Below are positions 24,726-34,100 of a stretch of 42,321 nucleotides of DNA, piece after piece (position 1 is the stretch's first letter; each line of letters begins with the position of its first letter). The notes beneath the pieces were generated by a model. The model was not told the DNA's origin and did not search any database. It was given only the letters and a program-made list of their open reading frames with translations. Source of the DNA: Acidobacteriota bacterium (GTDB lineage: Bacteria > Acidobacteriota > Polarisedimenticolia > JACPZX01); NCBI GenBank assembly GCA_016195325.1, contig JACPZX010000039.1, positions 1-42,321 of the forward strand, read 5' to 3'. The position numbers were made by a program, and so were the translations under genes.

Positions 24726-27509
24726 TCAGGCGCCCCGGACCATCTTCGCGTCGAGCGCGCCGTCGATCCGCGACTGCGAGTCGACGAGGTGCGCCTTCGT
24801 CGAGGCCCCGAGGCCCCGAGCCTTGAGCGCCGTCGCGAGGCGCCCCTTCAATTCGGTGAGGTCGGTCCTCGAGAGGGCCACCGCCTCGTTCGGGGCGTTC
24901 GCGACCGCTCCTGTTGCGAGCCGGATCAGGTGATCGAGGTGCGCCCGCTGGAGACCCCGCCGGAACGAGTCGATCTCGATCTTCGGCGGCGCGGCGCCCG
25001 CCGCCGCGCTCGATGCGGGAAGCTCCTTCCAGATGCTGTCCCTGAGGCTCCCGAAGATCTCGGCCATCTCGACGTGATCGTCCCCCTTCGCGACCTTCGT
25101 GTCCGCGTCGAGGACGCGGCCGAGGAGGATCGGATGGTAGATCCTGTTCATCGCGACCTCCTGGAGGAGGAGGATGCTGTCGTGCACCGGATAGTCGAGG
25201 CGCCCGTTCGGCGGGGGAGGCGCGAACCACGTCAGCGGCCCGAACCGATCGCTCGCGAGCGCGTTCACGAGAGCCGGCGAGAACTGGAAGGCGTCGGGGG
25301 CGAAGAGGTACGTGTTGAGGAACGCGAGGGCCCGCCGCTGCTCGGCGGCGGCGACGGGGACGTAGGGAGCGCGGCCGCTCGGGTCGCCGGCGTGATCGCG
25401 GTTGTGCATGACGCCGCCGACGTACTTCGTGATCGAGTTCACCGCCGGGAAGTACTCACCGATCCCCTGGTTGAAGGCGCGGCGGACCACCTGGTATCCC
25501 TCCCCCTGGGCCGTCACCTTTCCGGGGAGCGAGGCCCACAGCTCGCGGGCGAGGCGCACGCGATCGGTGTAGAACCCGATCGGGTCGCTCCCGATATCCC
25601 ATTGATGATTGCGCGGGTCCATCCCGACCGGGAGCGCGACGAACCCGGCCGCGTCCTCGTCGGTCGCGTACGCGAGCGCCGGCTCCGCCGAGCGCGACGC
25701 GATCTTCCGGAGCTCAGGAAGCTCACTCTCGGGGCTCGACGCCTGGATGGGCTTGTAGGCGTACTCGATCGCCCAGTAGTCGTAGGGGCCGAGGCTCGTC
25801 TGCCAGTACTGCCCCTGGCGGCCGCCCGGCGGCGCGAGGTTGACCGGCGTGTACTCCATGACCGATCCGGTGAGCCCGGTGCTGTCCGTCCTTCCGGAAT
25901 CCTGGAGCTCGTCGAGCGAGTGGAGCAGGCTCGCGCGGAAATTGTGCCTCAGGCCCAGGGTGTGGCCGAACTCGTGAGCCGCGATCGCCATGAGGAACTC
26001 GTTGACGTACCGGTCCTCCTCCGGCCCGCCCGGGACCATCATCCCGCGCGCTTCGAGGAGCCCGAGCCCGAATCCCGCCTGCCGGTAGGCCTCCGTGCCG
26101 AGGCCGCACGCGAGGAGCGGATTGCGGAACAGCGTCCCCGAAGCCGGCGCGAGCGATGCGGCCTCCGGCGCGCCCGACTCGGACGCGCGGAGCTCGGCGA
26201 TCATCCCCTGCATCGCCGTGACGGGGTTCACGAGCTCGCGGAACTCCCGGCGGCCGAAGCGGGTCATCGACTCGGAGAAGCCGATGTCGGCGTCGTAGAT
26301 CTGCCCCGTGTAGGGGTTCGCCTGCGACGGCCCGATGGCGAAGGCGGCGTCGGTCGCGACGAACCAGCGGACGCTCGCGTAGCGCGCGTCGGCGCTGTCC
26401 CAGTTGGGGTCCTCGGGGGCCTGCTTCACGACGATGGCGTCCTTGAAGCCGATCTTCTCGAAGGCCCTGTTCCAGAGGAGGATGCCGTCGCCGATCGCCT
26501 TGCGGTACTTCTGCGGGATCGTGTTGTCGAGGTAGTACGTGATGGGCTCTTTCGGCGCCGACATCGCGGCCGAGGGGTCCGCCTTCTCGAGCATCCACCG
26601 CTGGACGTAGTGGACGGCGGGGTTGGCCCCCGCGTCGCTCGAGTAGTCGAGCGCGGTCGTGGAGAAGTGGCCTATCCGATCGTCGGCGATCCTCGGGCGG
26701 TAGTCACCGTCCGGGAGCGCCGTCACCGAGTAGTTGTAGTGGAGGATCATGCTCCGCGAGTCGGCGAGGATCCCGAAGACGGTCGACCGCGGGTTCGCGA
26801 AGTTCAGCGCCGCCTCGATCTCGACGTTCTTCGGGAAGGCCTTCACCCTCGCGAAGTAAGAGTTCTCCTTGTCGAGCCCGTACGCGCTCTTGAGCACCAG
26901 GTCGGTGAACTGGCCGACGCGCTCGACGTCGCGGATGAAGTACGGCGACATCTCCACGAGGTCGCTCTTGCGGTCGGGGTGAGGCTGGCTCTCGAGCTTC
27001 GCCGTCCCGAGGAGCGAGTCGGTGAAGGATCGCGCCACCGCCTCCTTCATCGCGGGATCGGAGTCCGCCCGGAACATCACGTTCCTCGCGATGAGCTGCA
27101 CCCCCTTCCCGACCTTGTGGAACTGGACGAGGTAGTTGTCGAGCATCTGGTTGCCGAGGAACTCCCCCTCGCCGACCCCGTTGAGCCGCGTGACCGAGAC
27201 CATGAAGTCCCTGTCGTATTGATCGGGCTTGATCTCGAGGTAGGTCTTGTCGTCCTTGCGGTAGACGTTGAAGAGCCCCTCCTGAACGGCGTAGTCCTTG
27301 ATCACGTCCGCGAAGGGCTTCTCCTTCGCCTCGTCCTTCTTGTCGGGGGGCTTGGCGGCGTCCGCCCCCCCCTTCGTCTCGTCCTGCTTGTCCCTGTCCT
27401 TCTTCCGCTCGATCCCGCCCGTCTCCGCCGCGAGCGCCGGATAGGCGTGCGCACCCGCCAGCGAGAGCACCAGTCCTGCCGCGACCGCGGCCCACGTCGT
27501 GCGTTTCAT
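24726..27509 (-). CDS. exported zinc metalloprotease, DUF5117/DUF5118 type
   Basis: Large exported protease of 927 aa. Signal peptide at 1 to about 28 (KRTTWAAVAAGLVLSLAGA), then a Lys/Asp/Glu-rich low-complexity linker (about 35-65). The DUF5118/DUF5117-like beta-rich region contains FNVYRKDDKTYLEI and FMVSVTRLNGVGEGEF. The metzincin-like zinc site HEFGHTLGLRH is at 512-522, with a following methionine-turn candidate SVMEYTP. A C-terminal helical region is typical of the family. Two in-frame ATGs lie together; the second (27509) is preferred because GGGAGG then lies six bases upstream instead of touching the start codon. It has its own terminator and a possible ECF-type promoter (27562-27586). 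Substrates of the family are unknown; secretion points to extracellular or periplasmic protein breakdown. Confidence 0.92.
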   Translation of the reverse strand: MKRTTWAAVAAGLVLSLAGAHAYPALAAETGGIERKKDRDKQDETKGGADAAKPPDKKDEAKEKPFADVIKDYAVQEGLFNVYRKDDKTYLEIKPDQYDRDFMVSVTRLNGVGEGEFLGNQMLDNYLVQFHKVGKGVQLIARNVMFRADSDPAMKEAVARSFTDSLLGTAKLESQPHPDRKSDLVEMSPYFIRDVERVGQFTDLVLKSAYGLDKENSYFARVKAFPKNVEIEAALNFANPRSTVFGILADSRSMILHYNYSVTALPDGDYRPRIADDRIGHFSTTALDYSSDAGANPAVHYVQRWMLEKADPSAAMSAPKEPITYYLDNTIPQKYRKAIGDGILLWNRAFEKIGFKDAIVVKQAPEDPNWDSADARYASVRWFVATDAAFAIGPSQANPYTGQIYDADIGFSESMTRFGRREFRELVNPVTAMQGMIAELRASESGAPEAASLAPASGTLFRNPLLACGLGTEAYRQAGFGLGLLEARGMMVPGGPEEDRYVNEFLMAIAAHEFGHTLGLRHNFRASLLHSLDELQDSGRTDSTGLTGSVMEYTPVNLAPPGGRQGQYWQTSLGPYDYWAIEYAYKPIQASSPESELPELRKIASRSAEPALAYATDEDAAGFVALPVGMDPRNHQWDIGSDPIGFYTDRVRLARELWASLPGKVTAQGEGYQVVRRAFNQGIGEYFPAVNSITKYVGGVMHNRDHAGDPSGRAPYVPVAAAEQRRALAFLNTYLFAPDAFQFSPALVNALASDRFGPLTWFAPPPPNGRLDYPVHDSILLLQEVAMNRIYHPILLGRVLDADTKVAKGDDHVEMAEIFGSLRDSIWKELPASSAAAGAAPPKIEIDSFRRGLQRAHLDHLIRLATGAVANAPNEAVALSRTDLTELKGRLATALKARGLGASTKAHLVDSQSRIDGALDAKMVRGA

Positions 27510-27561
27510 CTTCATCCTCCCGAAGACAGACCTGTGTCTATGGCGACCGACAGGGTCCCTA

Positions 27562-27586
27562 GACGCACGGGAAGGGAGATTGTTGC
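27562..27586 (-). promoter_or_regulatory. possible ECF-type promoter for the DUF5117-like protease
   Basis: Minus strand GCAAC (27586-27582), 16 bases, CGTC (27565-27562). Spacing and hexamers resemble the general ECF pattern (AAC ... CGTC) but differ from the TGACA/CGCGACCTG element found upstream of the two metzincins. It ends about 50 bases before the ATG. A single site of low information. Confidence 0.3.
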
Positions 27587-27611
27587 AACCGGGGATCCGG
27601 GGGCCGGACTC

Positions 27612-30600
27612 TTACCGGGGCTTCTTCTTCGGGACGGTGACGGTGGCGGTGCAGGAAGCGGCGTTGCCGGCCTGATCGGTCCCCTCCCCGGAGAGAGTGT
27701 CCGTCACGCCTACCGTCGCCTGGATCGGGATCATCTTGTGCTTCGGCGGCCAGAGAACCGACGGCGTCACGCTGCACGTCACCGACGGCGGCGTCCGGTC
27801 GATGTTGATGCCGTTCACCGATACCTGGGCCGCGTTGCCGGCCACGTCCGTGGCGGCGCCCGTCGCCGACTGGCTCTGACCCTCGTTCGTGATCACCGCC
27901 GGCGTGTCGCACGAGGCGAGGCCTGACAGCGCGTCGGCGCAGGTGTAAGTCACCGTGACGTCGGTGTTGTTCCAGCCGCTCGCGTTCGGCGGCGGATCCT
28001 GCGATGCGGTGATGGCCGGCGGCGTCCTGTCGATGCGCACCGTGACCGTGTTCGGCATCTCGGGGTTCCCGAAGTTGTCCACGGCGAAGAACTTCACCGC
28101 CGTCTCCCCCTCCGTCGAGACGATCGGCGAGACGGCGTCCGCTACGACGGCCTGGGCCGGCTCGCTCTGCGCGCCGCTCAGGACGTAGTCGATTTCGCGG
28201 ATCCCCGATCCGTTCGGATCGTCGGCGGCGGTGAGATTCACGGCCACGTCGCCGCTGTTCCATCCGGCGCCGTTCGGAGCCGGCGAGACGACGCCCACCG
28301 ACACCGGGTCGTCGTCGTCGGGCGCCTGCGTCGGCTCGCAGTCGTCGCCGAAGCCGTCGCCGTCGAGATCGTCCTGGCCCGGGTTGTAGACGGCGGGGCA
28401 GTTGTCGAAGGCGTTCGCGACGCCGTCACCGTCGAAGTCGAGGCCGGAGGCGGAGGCGACGGCATCCTGCGCGGTCATCTCGGGGCCATCCTGCGGCTGG
28501 CGCGGCGTCCCGTCGTCGAAGGTGACGGAGCCCCGCATGTCGTATTGGAGCGTCGCCCAGTCGTCGCGGGCGATCAGAGTCTTGAGCTCGCCGGTGATGT
28601 TCGGAATCGATCGATCGCTGAAGCTGTTGAATGGGAAACCGTGGTCGTCCTGGAGCGGGTTCGTGGCGGGCTTCGTGTAGTCCAGCTTGAAGGTGTCGCC
28701 GGCCGCCGCAGGCGACGGGAGCGACAGGTAGAGCCTGTCCTTGGTTACGGCAACGGAGGTGGGCGTGATGGTGCTCGTCCCGTTCACATGGATGGTGAAG
28801 GCGCCGGGGGCGGGGACGGAGTTCGGATTGAGTGAGCCCGAGGCCTGAACCGTGACGTTCTGCGCGTCCACCGAATCGCCTCTGGAGCAGCCCGCATTCG
28901 CGTCCCGCCGTGCGACGTCGCCGATGACTCCCGTCTCGTCCGTCCTCCCGTTCGGATCGGCGTTCCAGTCGATGGGATGGTTCAGCAGGAGGTAGGCGTC
29001 CCTCCCGTTCAATCCGAAGACGCTGTTTCTGGCGAGAGGTCCGGTGATCCCCGCCGGCTCGCTCAGGTTCGTCTCGTCCAGGGGGGCGAACGGGTCGTTG
29101 GCGAAGCCGGCCGCCACCCCTCCCGAGTAGTCGAGAGGGCGCGTCGAGACGACGTCGCGGAACTGAAATGAGTAGTTCATGAGGCTCAGGTAGTTCGGCT
29201 TGCAGTTCGTGTCGTCGCTGCCGCCGTGGTGGAGCCCCAGCGTGTGGCCGAACTCGTGCATGAAGGTCGCCGCGTCCACATGACGCTCGGCGCACTTCTC
29301 GGCCCTCTCCCCCGAGAAGCAGGCCCCGGCCCCGCCGCCCGAGTAGGCCGCCGCGCCCGATCCGTACGGTCTCCAGTCCGGCCCACCCACCGTCACGATC
29401 AGATCGTTGCCCGGCAGCTCCGCGACGCCGCTGCTCCCGTTGTCGGCGCAGCTGCCGCTTGAATCGACCGTATCCGCCTGCTGGTGCGCGAAGATCGCGT
29501 ACCGGAAGACGCGCGCCTTCGCTTCCAGGATGTTCTTCGTGTTCGCGTCAGCCCGCTCCGCCGCCGTGCCGAAGTCCGACTTCTTGAGGTCGTTGAAGCT
29601 CGTCGCGGGACACGTCGCCGCGATGTCCTCGGGGAAGGCGATCCGGTTCGAGTGCGGGAGAGCCTCGTCGACGAGCTTCCTCGGATCGGGGTTTGCCGCG
29701 TCGCTCCCGACGAAGTGGAGCCTCACGCCGCGCAGGCCGTCGGGATTCGTGACGGGCGCGAAGGCGAAGGCGTTCTTCACCATGTTGAGCGCGGCGTTCG
29801 TCGGCTTTTCGCGGTGGTTGGGGTCCTGCATGTAGTCGACCTCGACGAAGAGGTCCTTGTGCTCCGGGTCGGCGTTGTAAGGCGGCTTGTTCAGCGGCAG
29901 ATCGATCGTCCCGTCGCCGTCCACGTCGAGGCCTTCGGTCTCCCAGTTGTCGCAGAGGCCGTCCCCGTCGTCGTCGCTGTTTCCGTTCCCGTTCGTGTCG
30001 CGGCAGTCGTGCTCCCTCAGCGTCCACTCGAAGTGCTCGTGCCCGAAGTAGGGAGTCTGCTGGTTGTCGGGCGGAAGGCAGTGAGGAGAATTGCCGACGA
30101 CGCACGCGTCCCCCTGAAAGGTCCAGTCGGAGGCGCCGTGGACGACGAAGGCCCCGTGCTCGATCCGGATCTGGCTGTCCCCGTCCTCGCAGCAGCCGCT
30201 CGCCGGCGGCCACCATCCGGTGTCGAGGAAGCCGACGTTGTCCCCCTCGAAGTGCTGCGTCTGCCCGCAGCTCGAGTACTCCTGCGTCTGGTGATAGGGA
30301 GTGCTGTCGAAGTAGACGTTTCCGTAGGCGATTGGCGGGTTCTCGCTGTAGTCGATCTGGACGTCCCCGATCGCGAGCTTGCCGGGGGTTCCGTCGGCGA
30401 CATACGAGCCTGCCTGCCCCTCGATGGAGACGTCGGTGTATCCCATGAGCGGATCCATGAGCATGAAACCGCACCCGAACGTGCTGTCGGTCGTGTCGTG
30501 GACGTGCTCCTTGTACTCCGTCACCTCGACCTTCGTGTCGGGGAGGTACTTCACGACGCACGGGTTCGAGCTCGATCCGAGGCGGCAGTCCGACGGCCCG

Positions 30601-30905
30601 AGCTTCCCGGCGATCCGCGCCTTGACGTGGTAGCTCTTGCGCGTCTCGTGCAGATGCGACCACTCGGTGGTGAAGGGCGGGGTCCCGAACATGCCGCTTC
30701 CCGACGCCGTCCTCTCCTGGTACCCGGTGAACTCGAGATCCCACTCCTTCACGTGCTTGAGCTTCTCGATGTCGTCGGGGGTGAGCGCCGGTGCGGGGAT
30801 GATCTGGATGTGCTGGACGTCCATCCGGGTCGTCCGTGCGGCCGCGAGCGACGTGGCGAGCGACGCTGCGAGGACGGAGAGCGTCGTGAATCGGACGAAT
30901 CGCAT
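27612..30905 (-). CDS. secreted metzincin-like metalloprotease, paralogue A
   Basis: Exported protein of 1097 aa. ATG 30905 follows AGGGGTGACC; an in-frame GTG lies at 30911. Signal peptide to about residue 25. The zinc site HEFGHTLGLHH begins at His550, with the Met-turn LSLMNYSFQF downstream, both as in metzincins. An acidic repeat (DDDGDGLCDNWETEG) lies before it. A TSP3-like calcium-binding repeat (DNCPAVYNPGQDDLDGDG) lies near residue 830, followed by three Ig-like modules (GWNSGDVAVNLTAADDPNGS; GWNNTDVTVTYTC; a last one starting PPSVTCSV). The C-terminal module lacks about 57 residues present in paralogue B. Ends with PKKKPR. Likely a calcium-stabilised secreted protease. It has the shared promoter-like element at 30967-30992. 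Confidence 0.85.
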   Translation of the reverse strand: MRFVRFTTLSVLAASLATSLAAARTTRMDVQHIQIIPAPALTPDDIEKLKHVKEWDLEFTGYQERTASGSGMFGTPPFTTEWSHLHETRKSYHVKARIAGKLGPSDCRLGSSSNPCVVKYLPDTKVEVTEYKEHVHDTTDSTFGCGFMLMDPLMGYTDVSIEGQAGSYVADGTPGKLAIGDVQIDYSENPPIAYGNVYFDSTPYHQTQEYSSCGQTQHFEGDNVGFLDTGWWPPASGCCEDGDSQIRIEHGAFVVHGASDWTFQGDACVVGNSPHCLPPDNQQTPYFGHEHFEWTLREHDCRDTNGNGNSDDDGDGLCDNWETEGLDVDGDGTIDLPLNKPPYNADPEHKDLFVEVDYMQDPNHREKPTNAALNMVKNAFAFAPVTNPDGLRGVRLHFVGSDAANPDPRKLVDEALPHSNRIAFPEDIAATCPATSFNDLKKSDFGTAAERADANTKNILEAKARVFRYAIFAHQQADTVDSSGSCADNGSSGVAELPGNDLIVTVGGPDWRPYGSGAAAYSGGGAGACFSGERAEKCAERHVDAATFMHEFGHTLGLHHGGSDDTNCKPNYLSLMNYSFQFRDVVSTRPLDYSGGVAAGFANDPFAPLDETNLSEPAGITGPLARNSVFGLNGRDAYLLLNHPIDWNADPNGRTDETGVIGDVARRDANAGCSRGDSVDAQNVTVQASGSLNPNSVPAPGAFTIHVNGTSTITPTSVAVTKDRLYLSLPSPAAAGDTFKLDYTKPATNPLQDDHGFPFNSFSDRSIPNITGELKTLIARDDWATLQYDMRGSVTFDDGTPRQPQDGPEMTAQDAVASASGLDFDGDGVANAFDNCPAVYNPGQDDLDGDGFGDDCEPTQAPDDDDPVSVGVVSPAPNGAGWNSGDVAVNLTAADDPNGSGIREIDYVLSGAQSEPAQAVVADAVSPIVSTEGETAVKFFAVDNFGNPEMPNTVTVRIDRTPPAITASQDPPPNASGWNNTDVTVTYTCADALSGLASCDTPAVITNEGQSQSATGAATDVAGNAAQVSVNGINIDRTPPSVTCSVTPSVLWPPKHKMIPIQATVGVTDTLSGEGTDQAGNAASCTATVTVPKKKPR

Positions 30906-30966
30906 GGTCACCCCTACCCCCGTCGAATCCGGGTCACCCGGGCGGGCGCTCGCCGGCTTCCAGAGA

Positions 30967-30992
30967 CAGGTCGCGCGAAGGGTGGAATGTCA
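30967..30992 (-). promoter_or_regulatory. shared TGACA/CGCGACCTG element, copy B
   Basis: Minus strand TGACA (30992-30988), 12 bases, CGCGACCTG (30975-30967), about 60 bases before the ATG of metzincin A. The outer blocks match the copies at 34673-34699 and 39396-39422; the spacer is one base shorter and less similar. Confidence 0.5.
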
Positions 30993-31006
30993 GCGGCGGG
31001 GACGGC

Positions 31007-31168
31007 TCAGGTCAGGTGCTCCCGCTCGAACTTCAGGACGAGATACATGCCGACCCCAGTTCCGATGCCGCTGAGAACGACGGCGGTCATGAGGCCGATG
31101 AAGTCGCCGAGCCACCAGCCAACGGCGCCGCCTACCATCCCTCCGACCATGACCAGGATCTTCGGCAT
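31007..31168 (-). CDS. 53-aa glycine-rich membrane protein
   Basis: A small protein too short for usual gene cut-offs. ATG at 31168 is preceded by GAGGAG about eight bases upstream, which overlaps the stop of metzincin B twelve bases away, so the two are almost certainly cotranscribed. The sequence has two hydrophobic segments: ILVMVGGMVGGAVGWWLG (about 4-21), and MTAVVLSGIGTGVGMYLVL (about 27-45). GG/GxxxG packing motifs run throughout, and the tail is charged (KFEREHLT). Very similar short two-helix Gly-zipper proteins occur in many bacteria as hypotheticals; function is unknown. Good GC-third-position codon bias supports it being coding. Confidence 0.75.
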   Translation of the reverse strand: MPKILVMVGGMVGGAVGWWLGDFIGLMTAVVLSGIGTGVGMYLVLKFEREHLT

Positions 31169-31180
31169 GGGAGCGGCTCC

Positions 31181-34100
31181 TCAGAGCTTCGGCTTCTTCT
31201 TCGGGACGGTGACGGTCGCGTGGCACCAAGTGGCGTTGCCGGCAGCGTCCTCCCCCGTCCAGGTCAGACTGTACACGCGCCCCGGTCCATTCGCGATCCT
31301 CTCCGCGCGGATCTGGCCGGTCGTCGATGGCGAACCTACCGCGAACCCCGCGATGTCGCCTGGCTTGTCCTTCCTGTTGACGCTGTCCGGCTCGCTGCTC
31401 GTCACCGACGTCAGGACGAACCCGCCCGTACCTGAGAGAGCGTCCGTCACGATTACCGTCGCCGTGATCGGGATCATCCTGTGCTTCGGCGGCCACAGGA
31501 CGGCCGGACTCACGGTGCACGTCACTGAGGGAGGCGTCCTGTCGATGTTGATACCGCTCACCGAAACCTGGGCGACGTTGCCGGCGACGTCGGTGGCGTT
31601 TCCCGTCGCCGATTGGCCCTGGCCCTCGGCGCCGACAATGACTGGAGCATCACACGACGCGAGCCCTGAGAGCGCGTCCGCGCAGGTGTAGCTGATCGTC
31701 ACGTCCGAGTTGTTCCACCCGTTCGCATTCGGAGCTGGGGCTTGCGCGGCCACGATCATCGGAACGCTCTTGTCGAGGCGCACGGTCGCCGTGCGCGGCG
31801 GCTCGGGATTCCCGGAGTTGTCCACGGCGAAAAACGTCACCGCCGTCTCCCCTTCCGTCGATATGACCGTTGACGCGGCGTCGCCCGCGATCGACTGCTG
31901 CGGCTCGCTCTGCGCGCCGGTCATGACGTGATCGATCTCCCGAACACCCGAGCCGTTGGGATCGTCGGCCGCCTCGAGCGTCACCGTCACGTCGGCGCTG
32001 CTCCACCCCGAGGCGTTCGCAGAGGGAGTCGCGGTCACACGGGTGGTCGGCGCGTCGATGTCGGCGATTCCGGTGCCGGCGCAATCATCCCCGAGGCCGT
32101 CGCCGTCGCTGTCGAGCTGACCCGGGTTCGGAGTCGAGGGGCAGTTGTCGAAGGCGTTCGGAATCCCGTCGCCGTCGAAGTCGACCAAGGAAGCCGCTGA
32201 GACCAGCTCGTCCCTTGTGGGCTCCGCATCGGGGAGGGCCTCTCGCGTCGCGCCGTCGGAAAAGGCCGGCGCCATCGCCATGTCGTATTGCAGCGTCGCC
32301 CAGTCGTCGCGCGCGAAGAGCGTCGTGAGCTCCTTGGTGATGTTCGGCGTGGAGAAACCGTGCTCGGCGGTGACCGGGCTGCCCCCGAGCTCCGTCACGG
32401 GATGGACCGCCGGAGGGTTGTAGTCGAGCTTCACCGTGTCGGCGATGCCGAGGGGCGACGGCAGCGTCAGATAGACGCGCGTTCCCTGGACCGCGACGGA
32501 CGTCGGCGCGACCGGCGCCGCGCCGTTTACCGAGATCGCGTACGCCGAGGGGGCGGGGACAAACGTCGAATCGAGCGTCACCTTGTACCCTATCGTGACC
32601 AACTGCACGTCCGCCGTGCTCCCGCGATCGCACCCACTCACGACGTCCAGCCGGGCGATGTGCGCCGCCACCCCGGTCTCGTCGGTGCGCCCGTTCGGGT
32701 CGCCGTTCCAGTCAATCGGGTAGTTGAGGAGGATGTAGGCCGGCAGGCCGTTCAGGCCGTAGACGCTTTCCCTCGCAGTCGGCCCGACGATGCCGTCGGA
32801 TTCGTCGAGGCTTCTCTCGTCCAGGGGCGCGAAGGGATCGTTCGCGGAGGTGCCGGCCACGCCACCGGAGTAGTCGAGGAGGCGTGTGGAGAGCATGTTC
32901 CGGAACTGGAAGGCGTAGCTCATCACGCTCACGTAGTTCGGCTTGCAGTTGATGTCGTCGCCCCCTCCATGGTGCAGCCCCAGCGTGTGCCCGAACTCGT
33001 GCATGAAAGTCGCCGCGTCGGCCTGCCTCCTGGCACAGGCCGCTCCCTGTTCCCCGGCGTAGCAGTCGGAAGGGACGCCGCCGGCGAAAAATGACAGGTC
33101 GGAGAAGTCCCAGCCTCCCATCGTCACGATCAGATCGTTGCCCGGCAGCTCCGCGACACCGCTGCTGAGGTTGTCGACGCAAGAGCCGTGCGGATCGACC
33201 TCGTCCGCCTGCTGGTGCGCGAAGATCGCGTAGCGGAAAGCCAGCTTCTTCGCCTCGAGGATGTTCGCCGCGTTGTTCGGGTCCCCTCTCTCGGCCGCCG
33301 TGCCGAAGTTTGCGCTCTTAAGGCCGTCGAAGCTCGCCGCCGGGCAGGAGGTCGCGATGTCCTCGTCGAACCCGATCCGGATGCTGTGCGGCAGCGCTTC
33401 GTCCACCAGCTTCTTCTCATCCGGGTTCGCGGCGTCGCTCCCGACGAAATGCAGCCGGACCCCGCGAAAGCCGTCCGGATTGTCCACCTTCGCCGCCGCG
33501 AAGGCGTTCCTCACCATGATCAGCGACGCGTCCGACGGCTTCTCGACGTCGTTGGGGTCGGCGGGGTTCTTCTGCATGTAGTCGATCTCGACGAAGAGGT
33601 CCTTGTGCTTGGGGTTCGCGTTGTACGGCGGATTGTTCAGCGGCAGATCGATCGTGCCGTCGCCGTCCACGTCGATGCCGTCCGTCTCCCAGTTGTCGCA
33701 CAGGCCGTCCCCATCGTCGTCGTCGTTGCCGTTGCCATCGGTGTCCTGGCAGAGATGCTCCCTCAGGACCCACTCGCCATGGTCATGGACCGTGACGGGC
33801 ACCATCGGCGCGGTGTTGGGATCGAAGCAGGCGCTGCCATTCCCATTGCAGAACTGGCCGCTGTAGTCCCAATCAGCGACGCCGTGGACGACGAAGGCGC
33901 CCCGTTCGACGCGGACCTGCGAGTCGCCTCCCTCGCAGCAGCCTTGCGATTCGGGATACCAGCCCCCCCCAACAATCGGCCTGCCGAAGAAGGCGTCGTA
34001 CTCCCGATGATCGGGGGGAAAGCAGGTGTGGTCCTGATACAGGTAGTGCAGCGTCACGTTGTCGAAGGCCACGCTGCCGTAGGCGATCGGCGGGTTCTGG

